A DNA stretch of 64,000 bases from Variovorax boronicumulans NBRC 103145 (GCF_001591345.1 NZ_BCUS01000002.1:1-64000); one strand, 5' to 3'. Shown: positions 27,512-38,513, numbered from the stretch's first letter. The notes: a model not told the origin generated them from the letters alone. Program-made: numbers and translations.

Positions 27512-28509
27512 TCAGAGCACTTCGTCCCGCAGCTGCGGGAACACCTTCGACACCTTGGCCAGCAGGTAGTCGCCGTAGCGGCCGCTGAAGGCGTGCACGT
27601 TGGCGCGGTCCCAGCGTTCGGCGCTGTCGTCCAGCGCGTCGGCGCCAGCCAGGCCTTCGATGCGCTGCACGCGCGCTTCGAAGTTCGGGTCGAAGAACAG
27701 CGGGAACGACAGCCGGTCGCGGCCCGAGGTGTTGCGCTTCACGCGGTGCGGCGTCGACTTGTAGAGCCCGCCGGTCATGCGGTCGAGCATGTCGCCGATG
27801 TTGCAGACGAAGGCGCCGGGCACCGGCGGCGCATCGATCCAGCCGCCCGGCGTGTGCACCGCGAGGCCGCCCACGGTGTCCTGGTGCAGGATCGTGAGCA
27901 GGCCGTAGTCGGTGTGCTCGCCCACGCCCCATTGCACGTCCAAGCCCTCGGGCACGGCCTGCGTCGGGTAGTTGAAGAGGCGGAACAGGATCAGCGGGTC
28001 GCCCGTGTAGCGCTCTGCAAAATAGTCCGCGGGCAGGCCGAGGCTCAGCGCGATGCCTTCCATGAGCCGGTGGCCCAGCTGCGTGACGGCGTCCATGTAC
28101 GCGAGGATGGTCTCGCGAAAGTCCGGCACGTCGGGAAAGAGGTTCGGCCCGTGCACCGGCGTCTTCGCCTGCACCAGCGGGTGGTCGGCGGGCAGCTCGG
28201 TGCCCAGGTACAGGCCTTCCTTCCAGTCGGGGCGGCCCGAGGTCAGCTCGCCGCCACGCGGGAAGAAGCCACGCCAGGCCCGGCCGCCCAGGGCCATGCG
28301 CCATTGCATCTTGGTTTCCTCGGGCAGGTCGAAGAACCGGTGGCTCAGGTCTTCGAGCCGCTGGATCAGCGCGGCGTCGACGCCGTGGCCCGTGACGTAG
28401 AAGAAGCCGTGCGCGCGGCAGGCGTCGCCGATCTGCGCCGCCACGCGTGCGCGTTCGGGCGTGCCGGCCACCAGCGGCGCGACGTCAATGAGGGGAAGAG
28501 ATGGGTCGG

Positions 28510-28513
<4 letters not shown>
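27512..28513 (-). CDS. 2-oxoglutarate/Fe(II)-dependent oxygenase, isopenicillin N synthase family
   Basis: A 333-residue non-heme iron oxygenase. The N-terminal DIOX_N part has PLIDVAPLV and [10 protein letters not shown]. The iron triad is His200 and Asp202 (GEHTDYG) with His256 (STPHRV), and the cosubstrate RxS motif is Arg267-Leu-Ser269. It starts inside the stop of the amino-acid ABC ATPase gene (four-base overlap), so it is the last gene of that operon. It probably modifies an imported compound or a product of its catabolism. Substrate unknown. Confidence 0.9.
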
Positions 28514-29249
<736 letters not shown>

Positions 29250-29253
<4 letters not shown>

Positions 29254-29960
29254 GCGGGCACCTTGAGGGTGGCGGCGGGAAGGCCGCGGCGCGCGAGCCG
29301 GCGCTCCAGCCAGTAGGCGAAGCGCGAGAGGCCGAAGCACAGGATGAAGTAGGTCAGGCCCAGGATCAGGTAGATCTGCGCCGGCTTGGTGAACACCTGC
29401 GTGTTGATCTGCGTGGAGATGAACGACACCTCGGCCAGCCCGATGATGTAGCCCAGCGAGGTCTCCTTGATGGTCGAGACGAACTGGTTCACCAGCGAGG
29501 GCAGCATGCTGCGAAGCGCCTGCGGCAGCACCACGAGGCGCATGGCGCCGAAGTAGCTCAGGCCGAGCGCGCGCGCGGTTTCCATCTGCCCGCGCGGCAG
29601 GCCCTGGATGCCGGCGCGCACGATCTCGGCGAGGTAGGCGGCATCGAAGATCACGAGCGCGATCAGCATGGTGGTGAACTGGTCGGTCTTCACACCCGTG
29701 ACGCTGGGCAGGAAGAAGTAGGCCCAGAAGATCACCATCAGCAGCGGCAGGCCGCGCACCACGAACACCAGCGCCGTGACGGGCCAGCGCATGCAGCGCC
29801 ACGGGCTCACGCGCGCCAGGCCGAGCACGATGCCCAGCGGCAGCGCGAGCACCAGCCCGCACGAGGCCAGCAGCAGCGTGAGCACCAGCCCGCCGAGCGG
29901 GCCGTTCGGGTACTGGCCGATGAGGAAGTAGACCCAGTAGTCGTGGATGATCTCTAGCAT
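29250..29960 (-). CDS. polar amino-acid ABC transporter permease (GltK-like)
   Basis: A 236-residue HisM/GlnP-type permease with about five membrane helices. The N-terminus has [22 protein letters not shown] and the EAA loop reads [28 protein letters not shown] in segments. It is the second permease of the operon and overlaps the ATPase start. Confidence 0.94.
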
Positions 29961-29972
29961 GTCATCAACGCC

Positions 29973-30668
29973 TCAGATGGTCCGCACCGGGAAGCGGTGG
30001 TGGTACCAGGTGGCCAATCCGGTGATCGCCAGCGACACCGTCAGATAAGCCGCGCTCGCGAACGCGAACGACTCGAAGCTGCGGAAGGTCGCGCTTTCCA
30101 CCTGCCCCGCTTGGTACATCAGCTCGGCCACGCCGATCACCGTGGCGATCGAGGTGTTCTTCCACAGGCTCAGCGTCTGCGAGATGAGCGGCGGCACGGT
30201 CACGCGCAGCGCCTGCGGCAGCACCACGCGGCGCATCGTGGCCAGGAAGCTGAAGCCCAGCGCGCGGCCGGCCTCGAACTGCACGGCCGGGATCGAGCGG
30301 ATGCCGCTGCGGATGTCCTCGGCCATGAAGGCGGCCGTGTACAGCGACAGCGCCACGATCGCGCTGTAGGCCTCGATGTGGCCTTCATAGAGCCAGGTCT
30401 TCAGGCCCTCGGGCAGCAGCTCGGGCGCGCCGAAGTACCAGAACAGCATGTGGGCCAGCAGCGGGATGTTGCGGATCGATTCCACGTACGCAAAGCCGAG
30501 CCAGCGCAGCGGCGCCAGCGGCGAGAGCCGCAGCAGCGCCACCACCAGCGCCAGCGGCAGCGCGAAGACGAGCGAGACCGCGAGCAGCTGCAGCGACAGC
30601 CACAGGCCCGCGACCAGCATGTCGTGGTACTGGCCGGTCAGCAGCAGCGAATAGTCGAACAGGGGCAT
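29973..30668 (-). CDS. polar amino-acid ABC transporter permease (GltJ-like)
   Basis: A 231-residue permease of the HisM family with five predicted helices and the EAA loop [25 protein letters not shown]. It lies 12 bases upstream of the second permease. Two different permeases with one ATPase and one binding protein is the glutamate/aspartate importer layout. Confidence 0.94.
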   Translation of the reverse strand: MPLFDYSLLLTGQYHDMLVAGLWLSLQLLAVSLVFALPLALVVALLRLSPLAPLRWLGFAYVESIRNIPLLAHMLFWYFGAPELLPEGLKTWLYEGHIEAYSAIVALSLYTAAFMAEDIRSGIRSIPAVQFEAGRALGFSFLATMRRVVLPQALRVTVPPLISQTLSLWKNTSIATVIGVAELMYQAGQVESATFRSFESFAFASAAYLTVSLAITGLATWYHHRFPVRTI

Positions 30669-30742
30669 GGGAAACGGGAGGCACGGCGAAAGGCGCCGGG
30701 GCGCACATGGTACGCATGCGCGCCGTGCTGCTCAAAAGCGAA

Positions 30743-30767
30743 GGGCGGGTCGCATGGCGGCCCGCCC
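30743..30767 (-). promoter_or_regulatory. intra-operon hairpin between binding protein and permease genes
   Basis: A perfect GGGCGGG/CCCGCCC stem (30743-30749 and 30761-30767) lies 23 bases after the binding-protein stop, with no T-run. Such stems usually stabilise the binding-protein mRNA and lower downstream expression. Confidence 0.6.
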
Positions 30768-30790
30768 CTGGTGTGCCGAGCGCGCGGGGC

Positions 30791-31618
30791 TCAGTCGATC
30801 TTGTCGGTCTCGAGCTTGAAGTCGCGCGTCTGGAATCCGGAGGCCGTGTTCGGGCCGTACCACTTCAGGAAGATCTTCTGCGCTTCGCCCGACTTCTCGA
30901 GCTCGCGCAGCGTGTCGTCCACCACGGTCTTCAGGCCGCTCTCGCCCTTCTTGATGCCGATGGCCAGCGACTCGGTGCTCAGGTTCTGCTTGAGCACCAC
31001 GTACTGCGCCTTCTGCGGGCCCAGCTTGGCGTAGCTGCGCAGCAGCGCGGCCTCGTCGTCCACGTAGCCCACGCCCTTGCCCTGCTGCAGCGCCTGGAAG
31101 GCCTGCTGGCTGGTGTCGAAGGTCACGACCTCGGCGGTGGGCACGGCCTTGCGGATGTTGGGCTCCTGCGTGCCGCCGCGGATGGTCAGCACCTTCTTGC
31201 CGCCGAGCTGCGGCACCTCGGTGATGCCGCTGGTCTTCTTCACGATGGCCTTCTGGCCGGTGACGAAGGTGGTGAGCGAGAAGTCGATCTGCGCCTCGCG
31301 CTCCTTGTTGTGCGTGAGGCCGGCGGCCACCAGGTCCACGTGGCCCTGCTGCAGCTCGGGAATGCGCGCGGCCACGGCGATCTGCTTGAGCACCGGCTTC
31401 ACGCCGATCTTTTTCGCGATGGCGTTCACCAGGTCGACCTCGTAGCCGACGATCTGGCGCGTCTTCGGATCGATGAAGGTGGCGGGCTCGTCGGTGCCGA
31501 GCACGCCGACCACGAGTTCGCCCTTCTTCTTGATGTCGGCGAGCTGGTCCGCATGGGCGGCAACGCCGGTCAGCAGGGCGGAAGCGGCAAGGGCCGCGGC
31601 AAGCAGGGTGTGGCGCAT
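30791..31618 (-). CDS. polar amino-acid ABC transporter substrate-binding protein
   Basis: A 275-residue periplasmic binding protein of the bacterial SBP family 3. The start at MRHTLLAAALAAS (31618) gives a signal peptide with cleavage after AHA-D, so the ATG 17 codons upstream is rejected. The mature protein opens ADIKKKGELVVGVLGTDEPATF and has YEVDLVNAIAKKIGV and LVAAGLTHNKERE, all family hallmarks. The lobes suggest an acidic or polar amino-acid ligand. First gene of the operon. Confidence 0.94.
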   Translation of the reverse strand: MRHTLLAAALAASALLTGVAAHADQLADIKKKGELVVGVLGTDEPATFIDPKTRQIVGYEVDLVNAIAKKIGVKPVLKQIAVAARIPELQQGHVDLVAAGLTHNKEREAQIDFSLTTFVTGQKAIVKKTSGITEVPQLGGKKVLTIRGGTQEPNIRKAVPTAEVVTFDTSQQAFQALQQGKGVGYVDDEAALLRSYAKLGPQKAQYVVLKQNLSTESLAIGIKKGESGLKTVVDDTLRELEKSGEAQKIFLKWYGPNTASGFQTRDFKLETDKID

Positions 31619-31700
31619 GGTGGGGATCGTCCTCTCTCCAGAGTGAAATTCAGGCCGGAACCATATCAATAAAACCCAAGATTATTAAATCGTCAATCGA

Positions 31701-31712
31701 CATATGCATATG
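31701..31712. promoter_or_regulatory. 12 bp palindrome CATATGCATATG
   Basis: A perfect palindrome in the AT-rich region between the divergent binding-protein gene and fabV. It may be an operator or part of a promoter; no known consensus is matched. Confidence 0.4.
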
Positions 31713-31809
31713 GGGCTGATGAATCGGCCTGTTGCCGGCTGGGTTAAATTCGCGACGCCGCGACGTGCCCCGCCGCCGTCCCCCGAATGTCTTACCGAGC
31801 GAGCTTTTC

Positions 31810-33006
31810 ATGATCATCCAACCCCGCGTGCGCGGCTTCATCTGCGTCACCACCCACCCCGTGGGCTGCGAAGCCAATGTCCGGCAACAGATCGCGTACG
31901 TCAAAGCCAAACCCCCCATCGCGGGCGGCCCCAAGCGCGTGCTGGTGATCGGCGCGTCCACCGGCTACGGCCTGGCCGCGCGCATCACCGCAGCCTTCGG
32001 CAGCGGCGCCGACACGCTGGGCGTGTGCTTCGAACGCGCGGGCAGCGCGACCAAGCCCGGCTCGCCCGGCTGGTACAACACCGCCGCCTTCCACCGCGCC
32101 GCCACGGCCGAAGGGCGCTACGCCAAGACGATCAACGGCGACGGCTTTTCCGACGCGGTGAAGCAGCAGGCCATCGAGACCATCCGCGCCGACCTCGGCC
32201 AGGTCGACCTCGTGGTCTACAGCCTGGCCGCGCCGCGCCGCACGCACCCCAAGACGGGCCAGGTCTTCAACTCCGTGCTCAAGCCCATCGGCAAGGCCGT
32301 GACGCTGCGCGGCCTGGACACCGACAGCGGGACCGTGAAGGAATCGGTGCTCGAGCCCGCCACGCAGGAAGAGATCGACAACACCGTGGCCGTCATGGGC
32401 GGCGAAGACTGGCAGATGTGGATCGACGCGCTGCAGCAGGCCGGCGTGCTGGCCGACGGTGCCAAGACCACGGCCTTCACCTACCTGGGCGAGCAGATCA
32501 CCCACGACATCTACTGGAACGGCTCCATCGGCGCCGCCAAGAAGGATCTGGACGAGAAGGTGCTGGACATCCGCGCCCAGCTGGCCGCCAAGGGCGGCGA
32601 CGCGCGCGTGTCGGTGCTGAAGGCGGTGGTCACGCAGGCCAGCTCGGCCATTCCGATGATGCCGCTGTACCTGTCGCTGCTGTTCAAGGTGATGAAGGCC
32701 GAAGGCACGCACGAGGGCTGCATCGAGCAGGTGCACGGCCTGTACGCGGACAGCCTGTACGGCGCCACGCCGCACCTGGACGACGAAGGCCGCCTGCGCG
32801 CCGACTACAAGGAGTTGGCGCCGCAGGTGCAGGCGCGCGTGCAGGAACTCTGGCCGCAGGTCACCGACGCCAACCTCAACGAGCTGACCGATTTCGCGGG
32901 CTACAAGACCGAGTTCCTGCGCCTGTTCGGCTTTGCCGTCGAGGGCGTGGACTACACGGCTGACGTGAGCACCGATGTGGGCATTCCCGATCTGATCCAA
33001 CTCTAG
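31810..33006 (+). CDS. fabV: NADH-dependent enoyl-[acyl-carrier-protein] reductase FabV
   Basis: A 398-residue FabV, the large SDR-like enoyl-ACP/trans-2-enoyl-CoA reductase that completes fatty-acid elongation. The start at 31810 gives the family N-terminus [20 protein letters not shown]. The cofactor loop is [19 protein letters not shown], and the FabV-specific Y-x8-K site is [10 protein letters not shown]. Length is normal. FabV enzymes are generally resistant to triclosan. Whether FabI is also present cannot be told from this window. Confidence 0.97.
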   Translation: MIIQPRVRGFICVTTHPVGCEANVRQQIAYVKAKPPIAGGPKRVLVIGASTGYGLAARITAAFGSGADTLGVCFERAGSATKPGSPGWYNTAAFHRAATAEGRYAKTINGDGFSDAVKQQAIETIRADLGQVDLVVYSLAAPRRTHPKTGQVFNSVLKPIGKAVTLRGLDTDSGTVKESVLEPATQEEIDNTVAVMGGEDWQMWIDALQQAGVLADGAKTTAFTYLGEQITHDIYWNGSIGAAKKDLDEKVLDIRAQLAAKGGDARVSVLKAVVTQASSAIPMMPLYLSLLFKVMKAEGTHEGCIEQVHGLYADSLYGATPHLDDEGRLRADYKELAPQVQARVQELWPQVTDANLNELTDFAGYKTEFLRLFGFAVEGVDYTADVSTDVGIPDLIQL

Positions 33007-33032
33007 AGCGACCCGAGGGGATACTCCCGCCC

Positions 33033-33452
33033 ATGCAGATTCAAGACAAACCGCCCGCCGGCACGCCCTTCGAGTGGATCGGCGGCGAGCCCAAGGTGGA
33101 GGCGCTGGTCGAGCGCTTCTACGACCTGATGGACCTCGAGCCGGCCTACGCGCAGCTGCGCGCCGTGCACGGCACCGACCTGGACAACGCGCGCCAGCGC
33201 CTGTTCTGGTTCCTCTGTGGCTGGCTCGGCGGGCCCGCCCACTACACCGACCGCTTCGGCCACCCCATGCTGCGCGCGCGGCATTTGCCGCAGGCCATCG
33301 GCGGCCACACCATCGGCATCAAGGAACGCGACCAGTGGCTGGCCTGCATGGACCAGGCGATGGGCGAGACCGGCGTGCCTGAAGACTTGCGCGCGAGGTT
33401 GCGCGATTCCTTCTTCAAAACCGCCGACTGGATGCGCAACCGCGGCGAATAG
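33033..33452 (+). CDS. group II truncated hemoglobin
   Basis: A 139-residue globin starting MQIQDKPPAGTPFEWIGGE. The B10 Tyr lies in VERFYDLMD, the E-helix region in LFWFLCGWLGGPAHYTDRFG, and the proximal His in RARHLPQAIG. These fit the group II (trHbO/YjbI) family, which binds oxygen or NO and may act in peroxide or NO stress. It lies 26 bases after fabV and may share its transcript. Confidence 0.9.
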   Translation: MQIQDKPPAGTPFEWIGGEPKVEALVERFYDLMDLEPAYAQLRAVHGTDLDNARQRLFWFLCGWLGGPAHYTDRFGHPMLRARHLPQAIGGHTIGIKERDQWLACMDQAMGETGVPEDLRARLRDSFFKTADWMRNRGE

Positions 33453-33462
33453 ATCAGGCTCG

Positions 33463-33559
33463 CCCCCAGGCTACGCGCACTTCGTGTCGCTTCGCCAACC
33501 CCCTGCCGGGGGCAACACCAGCGGCCCGGCAAAGCCGGTTCCGCGGTGTTCCACGAAGG
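33463..33559 (+). repeat. dispersed intergenic repeat, copy 2
   Basis: A 97 bp sequence, CCCCCAGGCT to CCACGAAGG, close to copy 1 at 17478-17576 and in the same orientation. It starts 10 bases after the hemoglobin stop. Differences are scattered substitutions and small indels in the C- and G-runs. Confidence 0.9.
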
Positions 33560-33611
33560 GGCCAGGCCGTCGAATGAACCACATACACAACGACTCGAAG
33601 GATCTTTGTCC

Positions 33612-34835
33612 ATGAATTCCATCGTCATCATCGGCGGCGGCCACGCCGCGGCCCAGCTCTGCGCGGGCCTGGCGGAAGCCGGGCAGGGCGCGCGCGTGCA
33701 CCTGGTCTGCGAAGAGGCCTGCGAGCCGTATCACCGCCCGCCGCTGTCGAAGGCCTTCCTCAAGAGCGCCGACGAAACCACGCAGCCGCACAAGGCTGCC
33801 GACTGGTACCGCGAAGCGGGCATCACGCTGCACCTGGGCGACGCCGCCGTGGCCATCGACCGCGAGGCGCACACCGTCACGCTGCGCTCGGGCGCGGTGC
33901 TGCCGTGGGAGCGCCTGGTGCTGGCCACCGGCACGCGCGCGCGCCAGATGCCCGGCCTGCCGCAAGGCCTGGAGAACGTGGCGAGCCTGCGCGCCGCCGA
34001 CGAGGCGCAGCGCCTGCGCACGCGGTTGGCGGATGCGCAGCAGGTCACGGTGTTGGGCGGCGGCTTCATCGGCCTCGAAGTGGCGGCCACCGCGCAGGCG
34101 CTGGGCAAGCGCGTGCAGGTGATCGAATGCGCGCCGCGCCTGCTGGGCCGCGCCGTGTCGCCCGAGCTGTCGGCGCACGTGCTGGCCACGCACCGCGCGG
34201 CCGGCATCGACATCGTGCTGGGCGCGCAGACCGGCGCCTTCGAGGTCGTGGGCGACCGGCTCGTGTCGGTCGAGGTCAACGGCGTGAAGCAGCCGATCGA
34301 TCTGCTGCTGCTGGGCATCGGCGCGGTGCCCGAGACCGCGCTCGCGCAGGCCGCGGGCCTCGAGTGCGCCGACGGCATCGTGGTCGACGGCCACATGCAG
34401 ACCAGCGCGGCCGACGTGCTCGCGGTGGGCGACTGCACGCGCTTCCCCGACCGCCGCGCGGGCCGCGCGCTGCGGCTCGAATCGGTGCAGAACGCGAACG
34501 ACCAGGCGCGCACCGCCGTGGCCACGCTGACCGGCGCCGCGCGCGATCACGACGCGGTCGCGTGGTTCTGGTCCGACCAGGGCGGCCTGCGGTTGCAGAT
34601 GGCGGGCCTGATGCCGGCCGAAGGCACGCCGGGCCTGGTGAGCGTGCGCCGCGCGGGGCCGAAGCCCGAGGCGTTCTCGCTGTTCCACTACGTCGACGGC
34701 CAGCTCGTGTGCGTCGAATCGGTGAACGCGCCGGTCGATCACATGATGAGCCGCAAGCTGCTCGAAGCGGGCCGCAGCCCCGCGCCGGAGGCGGTGGCGG
34801 ACGCGGCGGTACCACTAAAGAATCACCTGGCCTGA
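33612..34835 (+). CDS. NAD(P)/FAD-dependent ferredoxin/rubredoxin reductase-like oxidoreductase
   Basis: A 407-residue flavoprotein of the BphA4/putidaredoxin-reductase family. The start at 33612 (MNSIVIIGGGHAAAQLC) puts the FAD-binding GxGxxA motif at the N-terminus. EPYHRPPLSKAFL is the family-specific active-site strand, VLGGGFIGLEVAATAQALG the NAD(P)-binding motif, and VLAVGDCTRFP with ESVQNANDQARTA the second FAD site. It passes electrons from NAD(P)H to a ferredoxin or rubredoxin. No oxygenase or ferredoxin gene is adjacent, so the partner is unknown. Confidence 0.92.
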   Translation: MNSIVIIGGGHAAAQLCAGLAEAGQGARVHLVCEEACEPYHRPPLSKAFLKSADETTQPHKAADWYREAGITLHLGDAAVAIDREAHTVTLRSGAVLPWERLVLATGTRARQMPGLPQGLENVASLRAADEAQRLRTRLADAQQVTVLGGGFIGLEVAATAQALGKRVQVIECAPRLLGRAVSPELSAHVLATHRAAGIDIVLGAQTGAFEVVGDRLVSVEVNGVKQPIDLLLLGIGAVPETALAQAAGLECADGIVVDGHMQTSAADVLAVGDCTRFPDRRAGRALRLESVQNANDQARTAVATLTGAARDHDAVAWFWSDQGGLRLQMAGLMPAEGTPGLVSVRRAGPKPEAFSLFHYVDGQLVCVESVNAPVDHMMSRKLLEAGRSPAPEAVADAAVPLKNHLA

Positions 34836-34945
34836 ACCTGGCGTAACGGCTGTCGCAACGGCGCTGCACGACAGGCCCGGATTCACCGGTCTGTCACCCG
34901 GCTTTCGGAGACTGGTCTTCCTCATATCCGCAGGGAGACCTCTCG

Positions 34946-37036
34946 ATGAACAACGCAGTGGCCGCGTCGCTGGCGCGCCTCGCCCCCATGTCCACCTGTG
35001 CCGCCGTCCTGGCCGCCGTGCTCACCGCCTGTGGCGGTGGCAACGGAGGCGGCACCACGTTCCCCCCGATCGTTCCGCCTCCTGCGCCCGCGCCGGCCCC
35101 GGCGCCCGTGGCCGCCGGCACGCGCACCACGGTCGCGCTGCTCGAAACGACCGACCTGCACTTCAACGTGCGCAGCTACGACTACTTCAAGCTCGCCGAA
35201 GACAAGTCGTACGGCTACGAGCGCACCGCGACGCTCATCAACGCCGCGCGCAAGGAGTTCGCGAACACGATGCTGTTCGACAACGGCGACACCATCCAGG
35301 GCACCGCGCTGGCCGACTACGAAGCGCTGGTCAGCCGCATCCCGTGCACGCAGCCGCTGTCGATGTACAAGGTGATGAACGCCACCGGCTACGACGCCGG
35401 CACGCTGGGCAACCACGAGTTCAACTACGGCCTGGACTTTCTCAACCAGGTGCTCGGCGGCGGCCTCGATGTCGAGGGCGTGGACGGCAGCAAGAAGTGC
35501 GCGGGCCCGAGCTTCCCGATGGTGGTGGCCAACGTGCACAGCCTCAAGAGCGGCAAGCCGCTCGTGGCGCCCTACACCATCGTCACCAAGCAGTTCACCG
35601 CCACCGCGCCGGACGGCAAGAGCGTGACGGTGCCGGTGAAGGTCGGCGTGATCGGCTTCACCACGCCCGGCATCATGAACTGGGACAAGCGCTTTCTCGA
35701 AGGCAAGCTGCGCACCGAAGGCGCGGTCGAAGCGGCCAAGCGCTACGTGCCCGAGCTGCGCGAGAAGGGCGCCGACATCGTCGTGGCGCTGCAGCACGGC
35801 GGCCTCGACGCCTCGCCGTACTCGCCGACCATGGAAAGCCCGGGCCTGTACCTGTCGAAGGTGCCCGGCATCGACGTGCTGATGATGGGCCACCAGCACG
35901 GCCTGTTCCCCGACCGTGGCGCCAAGCCCGGCTACACGCAGCCCGGCGTGGACAACGCCGCCGGCACCGTCAACGGCGTGCCGGCCGTGATGCCCAGCTC
36001 GTGGGGCAAGGCGCTGGGCCTCGTGAAGCTCGAGCTCGTGTGGGACGGCAAGGCCTGGGGCGTGGACAAGAGCAAGACGCTGGTCGAGGCGCGCTCGACC
36101 CAGATCGGCAAGGGCGTTTATGTCGATGCCGACCCGAGCGTGGCACCGATGGTCGACACCCAGCACCAGGCCGCGATCGACTACGTGAAGACGCCGATCG
36201 GCAGCACCGACTTCCGCATGAACACTTTCTTTGCCGACGTCGGCGACCCGGGCGCGATCCAGATCGTGAACCAGGCCCAGGCCGACTACGTGAAGACCTA
36301 CGTCCAGGCCAGCCTGCCGCAGTACGCGGGCCTGCCGGTGCTGTCGGTGAGCGCGCCCTTCAAGTCGGGCTTCGAAGGCGGACGCGACTACACCGACGTG
36401 GCCGTGGGCAACCTGGCGATCTTCAGCGCGGCCGACCTGTACCTGTACCCGAACACGGTGTACGCGGTGAAGGTCACGGGCGCCGAGATCAAGGGCTGGC
36501 TCGAGGCCGCGGCCAAGCGCTTCAACAGGATCGACCCGGCGCTCACGACCGACCAGCCGCTGATCAGCCCCTTCCCGGGCTACAACTTCGACATGTTCAC
36601 CACGCCCGACATGCAGTACGAGATCGACGTGACGCAGGCCGTGGGCAGCCGCATCAAGAACCTCATGTACCTGGGCGCGCCCATCGATCCGGCGAAGGAG
36701 TTCGTCATTGCCACGAACAACTACCGCGCGACGAGCGGCGCGAGCTTCATCCCGGCGCTGGACGGGCGCGCCACGATCTACGCCTCGCCCGATGCGAACC
36801 GCGACGTGCTGATCGCCTACATCAAGGCGAAGAAGACGATCACGCGCGCGGCCGACGGCGCGGCGCGCAGCTGGCGCTTCACCAAGGTGACGACCGCGGG
36901 CAACGTGACGATCACGTCGGGCCAGGGGCAATTGAGCGCGGCCACGGACGCGGGGTTGACGAACATCTCGCTGCTGACCGCGGATGACGGCAACGGCAAG
37001 GGCCGCTCGGTCTACAAGGTCGATCTGAGCAAGTAA
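34946..37036 (+). CDS. CpdB-like 2',3'-cyclic-nucleotide phosphodiesterase/3'-nucleotidase lipoprotein
   Basis: A 696-residue exported nucleotidase. The N-terminus is a lipoprotein signal with lipobox LTAC and lipidated Cys29, then a Pro/Ala-rich linker. The metallophosphoesterase core shows ETTDLHFN, NGDTIQGTAL, TLGNHEFNYG and GHQHG. The C-terminal 5'-nucleotidase domain contains the substrate stacking region SAPFKSGFEGGRDYTD. The DLH...YDYF pattern is closer to CpdB than to UshA. It probably recycles extracellular nucleotides for phosphate. Confidence 0.9.
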   Translation: MNNAVAASLARLAPMSTCAAVLAAVLTACGGGNGGGTTFPPIVPPPAPAPAPAPVAAGTRTTVALLETTDLHFNVRSYDYFKLAEDKSYGYERTATLINAARKEFANTMLFDNGDTIQGTALADYEALVSRIPCTQPLSMYKVMNATGYDAGTLGNHEFNYGLDFLNQVLGGGLDVEGVDGSKKCAGPSFPMVVANVHSLKSGKPLVAPYTIVTKQFTATAPDGKSVTVPVKVGVIGFTTPGIMNWDKRFLEGKLRTEGAVEAAKRYVPELREKGADIVVALQHGGLDASPYSPTMESPGLYLSKVPGIDVLMMGHQHGLFPDRGAKPGYTQPGVDNAAGTVNGVPAVMPSSWGKALGLVKLELVWDGKAWGVDKSKTLVEARSTQIGKGVYVDADPSVAPMVDTQHQAAIDYVKTPIGSTDFRMNTFFADVGDPGAIQIVNQAQADYVKTYVQASLPQYAGLPVLSVSAPFKSGFEGGRDYTDVAVGNLAIFSAADLYLYPNTVYAVKVTGAEIKGWLEAAAKRFNRIDPALTTDQPLISPFPGYNFDMFTTPDMQYEIDVTQAVGSRIKNLMYLGAPIDPAKEFVIATNNYRATSGASFIPALDGRATIYASPDANRDVLIAYIKAKKTITRAADGAARSWRFTKVTTAGNVTITSGQGQLSAATDAGLTNISLLTADDGNGKGRSVYKVDLSK

Positions 37037-37047
37037 GAAGGGCAGGG

Positions 37048-37078
37048 CCCGTGCGGCGCCGTGTCAGCGCCGCACGGG
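37048..37078. terminator. 12 bp perfect inverted repeat between convergent genes
   Basis: CCCGTGCGGCGC at 37048-37059 pairs exactly with 37067-37078 around a seven-base loop. It lies 11 bases after the nucleotidase stop and overlaps the last codons of the convergent smr gene. It is a likely bidirectional transcription stop, though no T-run follows on either strand. Confidence 0.65.
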
Positions 37079-37729
37079 GGCCAGCAGCACCACCAGGGCC
37101 CCGGCCCCGCCTTCGGCCGGCTTGGCCTGCACGAAGGCGATCACCTCGTTCTTCTGGATCAGCCAGCGCTGCGTCTTGGTCTTGAGCACCGGCTGCTTGC
37201 CGGGCGAGCCCAGGCCCTTGCCGTGCACCACGCGCACGCAGCGCAGCCCCTGCTTGTGGGCGTTGCGGATGAAGCCGCCGAGCGCCTCGCGCGCCTCGTC
37301 GCTGCGCAGGCCGTGCAGGTCGACCTGCCCCTGGATCGACCAGTCGCCCTTGCGCAGCCGCGCCGTGATGTCGGTGCCGATGCCGGGGCGGCGAAAGCTC
37401 ATGGCGTCGTCGACGTCGAGCAGCGTGGTCACGTCGAACTCGTCGGACAGCGACTCGCGCAGCACGCGCTGCTCGTCGAGCTGGTGCTGAAACGGAATGG
37501 GCGCGGGCGGCTCGGGCGCGAGCGCCACGGCGGCCTTGCGGCGCAGCGGCTCGGTGGCGCCGATGGCGCGCGTGAACAGGTCTTTCTCGGCGGCACGCTT
37601 GCGTTCGGCCGCGGCGCGCGCGGCGGCCTCGGCGGCCTCGCGCTCGCGGGTTTCGGCGAGCACGCGCTGCACCTGCTTGAGGTCGGCCAGGTTCTTCAGG
37701 GCCGGGGGACGCGAAGAAGACGACGCCAT
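37064..37729 (-). CDS. Smr-domain protein (DNA nuclease family)
   Basis: A 221-residue protein. Residues 1-75 are charged and Ala-rich, with a likely long helix (EREAAEAAARAAAERKRAAEKD in segments). The C-terminal Smr domain has the family motifs QVDLHGLRSDEAREAL and VVHGKGLGSPGKQPVLK. Stand-alone Smr proteins of this YdaL/YfcN type act as nicking or RNA nucleases in studied members. It shares one base with the radC stop. Confidence 0.9.
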   Translation of the reverse strand: MASSSSRPPALKNLADLKQVQRVLAETREREAAEAAARAAAERKRAAEKDLFTRAIGATEPLRRKAAVALAPEPPAPIPFQHQLDEQRVLRESLSDEFDVTTLLDVDDAMSFRRPGIGTDITARLRKGDWSIQGQVDLHGLRSDEAREALGGFIRNAHKQGLRCVRVVHGKGLGSPGKQPVLKTKTQRWLIQKNEVIAFVQAKPAEGGAGALVVLLAPVRR

Positions 37730-38406
37730 CAGAGCAGCCCCCGTTCCGCCATCGAGAAGCTCTGGCCCGGGCTCACGATGACGTGGTCGAGCACGCGCAC
37801 GTCGACCAGCGCCAGCGCGGCGCGCAGGGTCTGCGTGAGCGATTCGTCGGCGCGCGAGGGCTCGATGCTGCCGCTGGGGTGGTTGTGGGCCAGCACCACG
37901 GCCGCGGCCTGGTGGTGCAGGGCGCGGGTGACGACCTCGCGCGGGTAGACGCTGGTCTGCGTGAGCGTGCCGCGAAACAGCTCCTCGAGCGTGAGCAGGC
38001 GGTGCTGCACGTCCAGGAAGAGCACCGCGAACACCTCGTGCGGGCGCGAGCCGATGTGCATCTGCAGGTACTGCTTGACCGCCTCGGGCGAGTCGAACAC
38101 CGTGCGCTCCTTCAGGCGCTCGCCCATGGCGCGGCGCGCCAGTTCGAGCACCGCCGTGAGTTCGGAGCGCTTGGCACTGCCGCCCATGCCCTTGACCGCC
38201 TTGAGGTCATCGGGCGCCGTGTGCAGCAGCCCCGACAGCCCGCCGAAGCGTTCGAGCAGTTGCTGGGCCAGCTGGAGCACGTTCTTGCCGGCCACGCCGG
38301 TGCGCAGCAGCAGTGCCAGCAGCTCGGCGTCGGCCAGCGCGGCGGCGCCCCGCGCGATGAGCTTTTCGCGCGGCCGGGCGTCGAGAGGGAGATCCTTGAA
38401 TGCCAT
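37729..38406 (-). CDS. radC: RadC family JAB-domain protein
   Basis: A 225-residue RadC. An N-terminal helix-hairpin-helix-like region ([26 protein letters not shown]) is followed by the JAMM metalloprotein domain with His174, His176 and Asp187 in [15 protein letters not shown]. The old assignment to DNA repair is not supported by later work and the biochemical role is open. This is a chromosomal copy, next to smr, not part of the prophage. Confidence 0.95.
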   Translation of the reverse strand: MAFKDLPLDARPREKLIARGAAALADAELLALLLRTGVAGKNVLQLAQQLLERFGGLSGLLHTAPDDLKAVKGMGGSAKRSELTAVLELARRAMGERLKERTVFDSPEAVKQYLQMHIGSRPHEVFAVLFLDVQHRLLTLEELFRGTLTQTSVYPREVVTRALHHQAAAVVLAHNHPSGSIEPSRADESLTQTLRAALALVDVRVLDHVIVSPGQSFSMAERGLL

Positions 38407-38513
38407 GAAACCCTGCAGAAACCTGGGCCGGGGCGAGGTGTTGCCCCGATCCTTAAAATGAGGGCCAGTTTATCGGGACACCTCCCTCGTCTTTGCCCAC
38501 CTTCGCTGCACCC

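Noticed and set aside
37729-38406. radC as a mobile-element anti-restriction gene
   Set aside because: RadC-like genes occur on mobile elements, but this copy lies in core context beside smr and opposite fkpB-ispH, far from the prophage.
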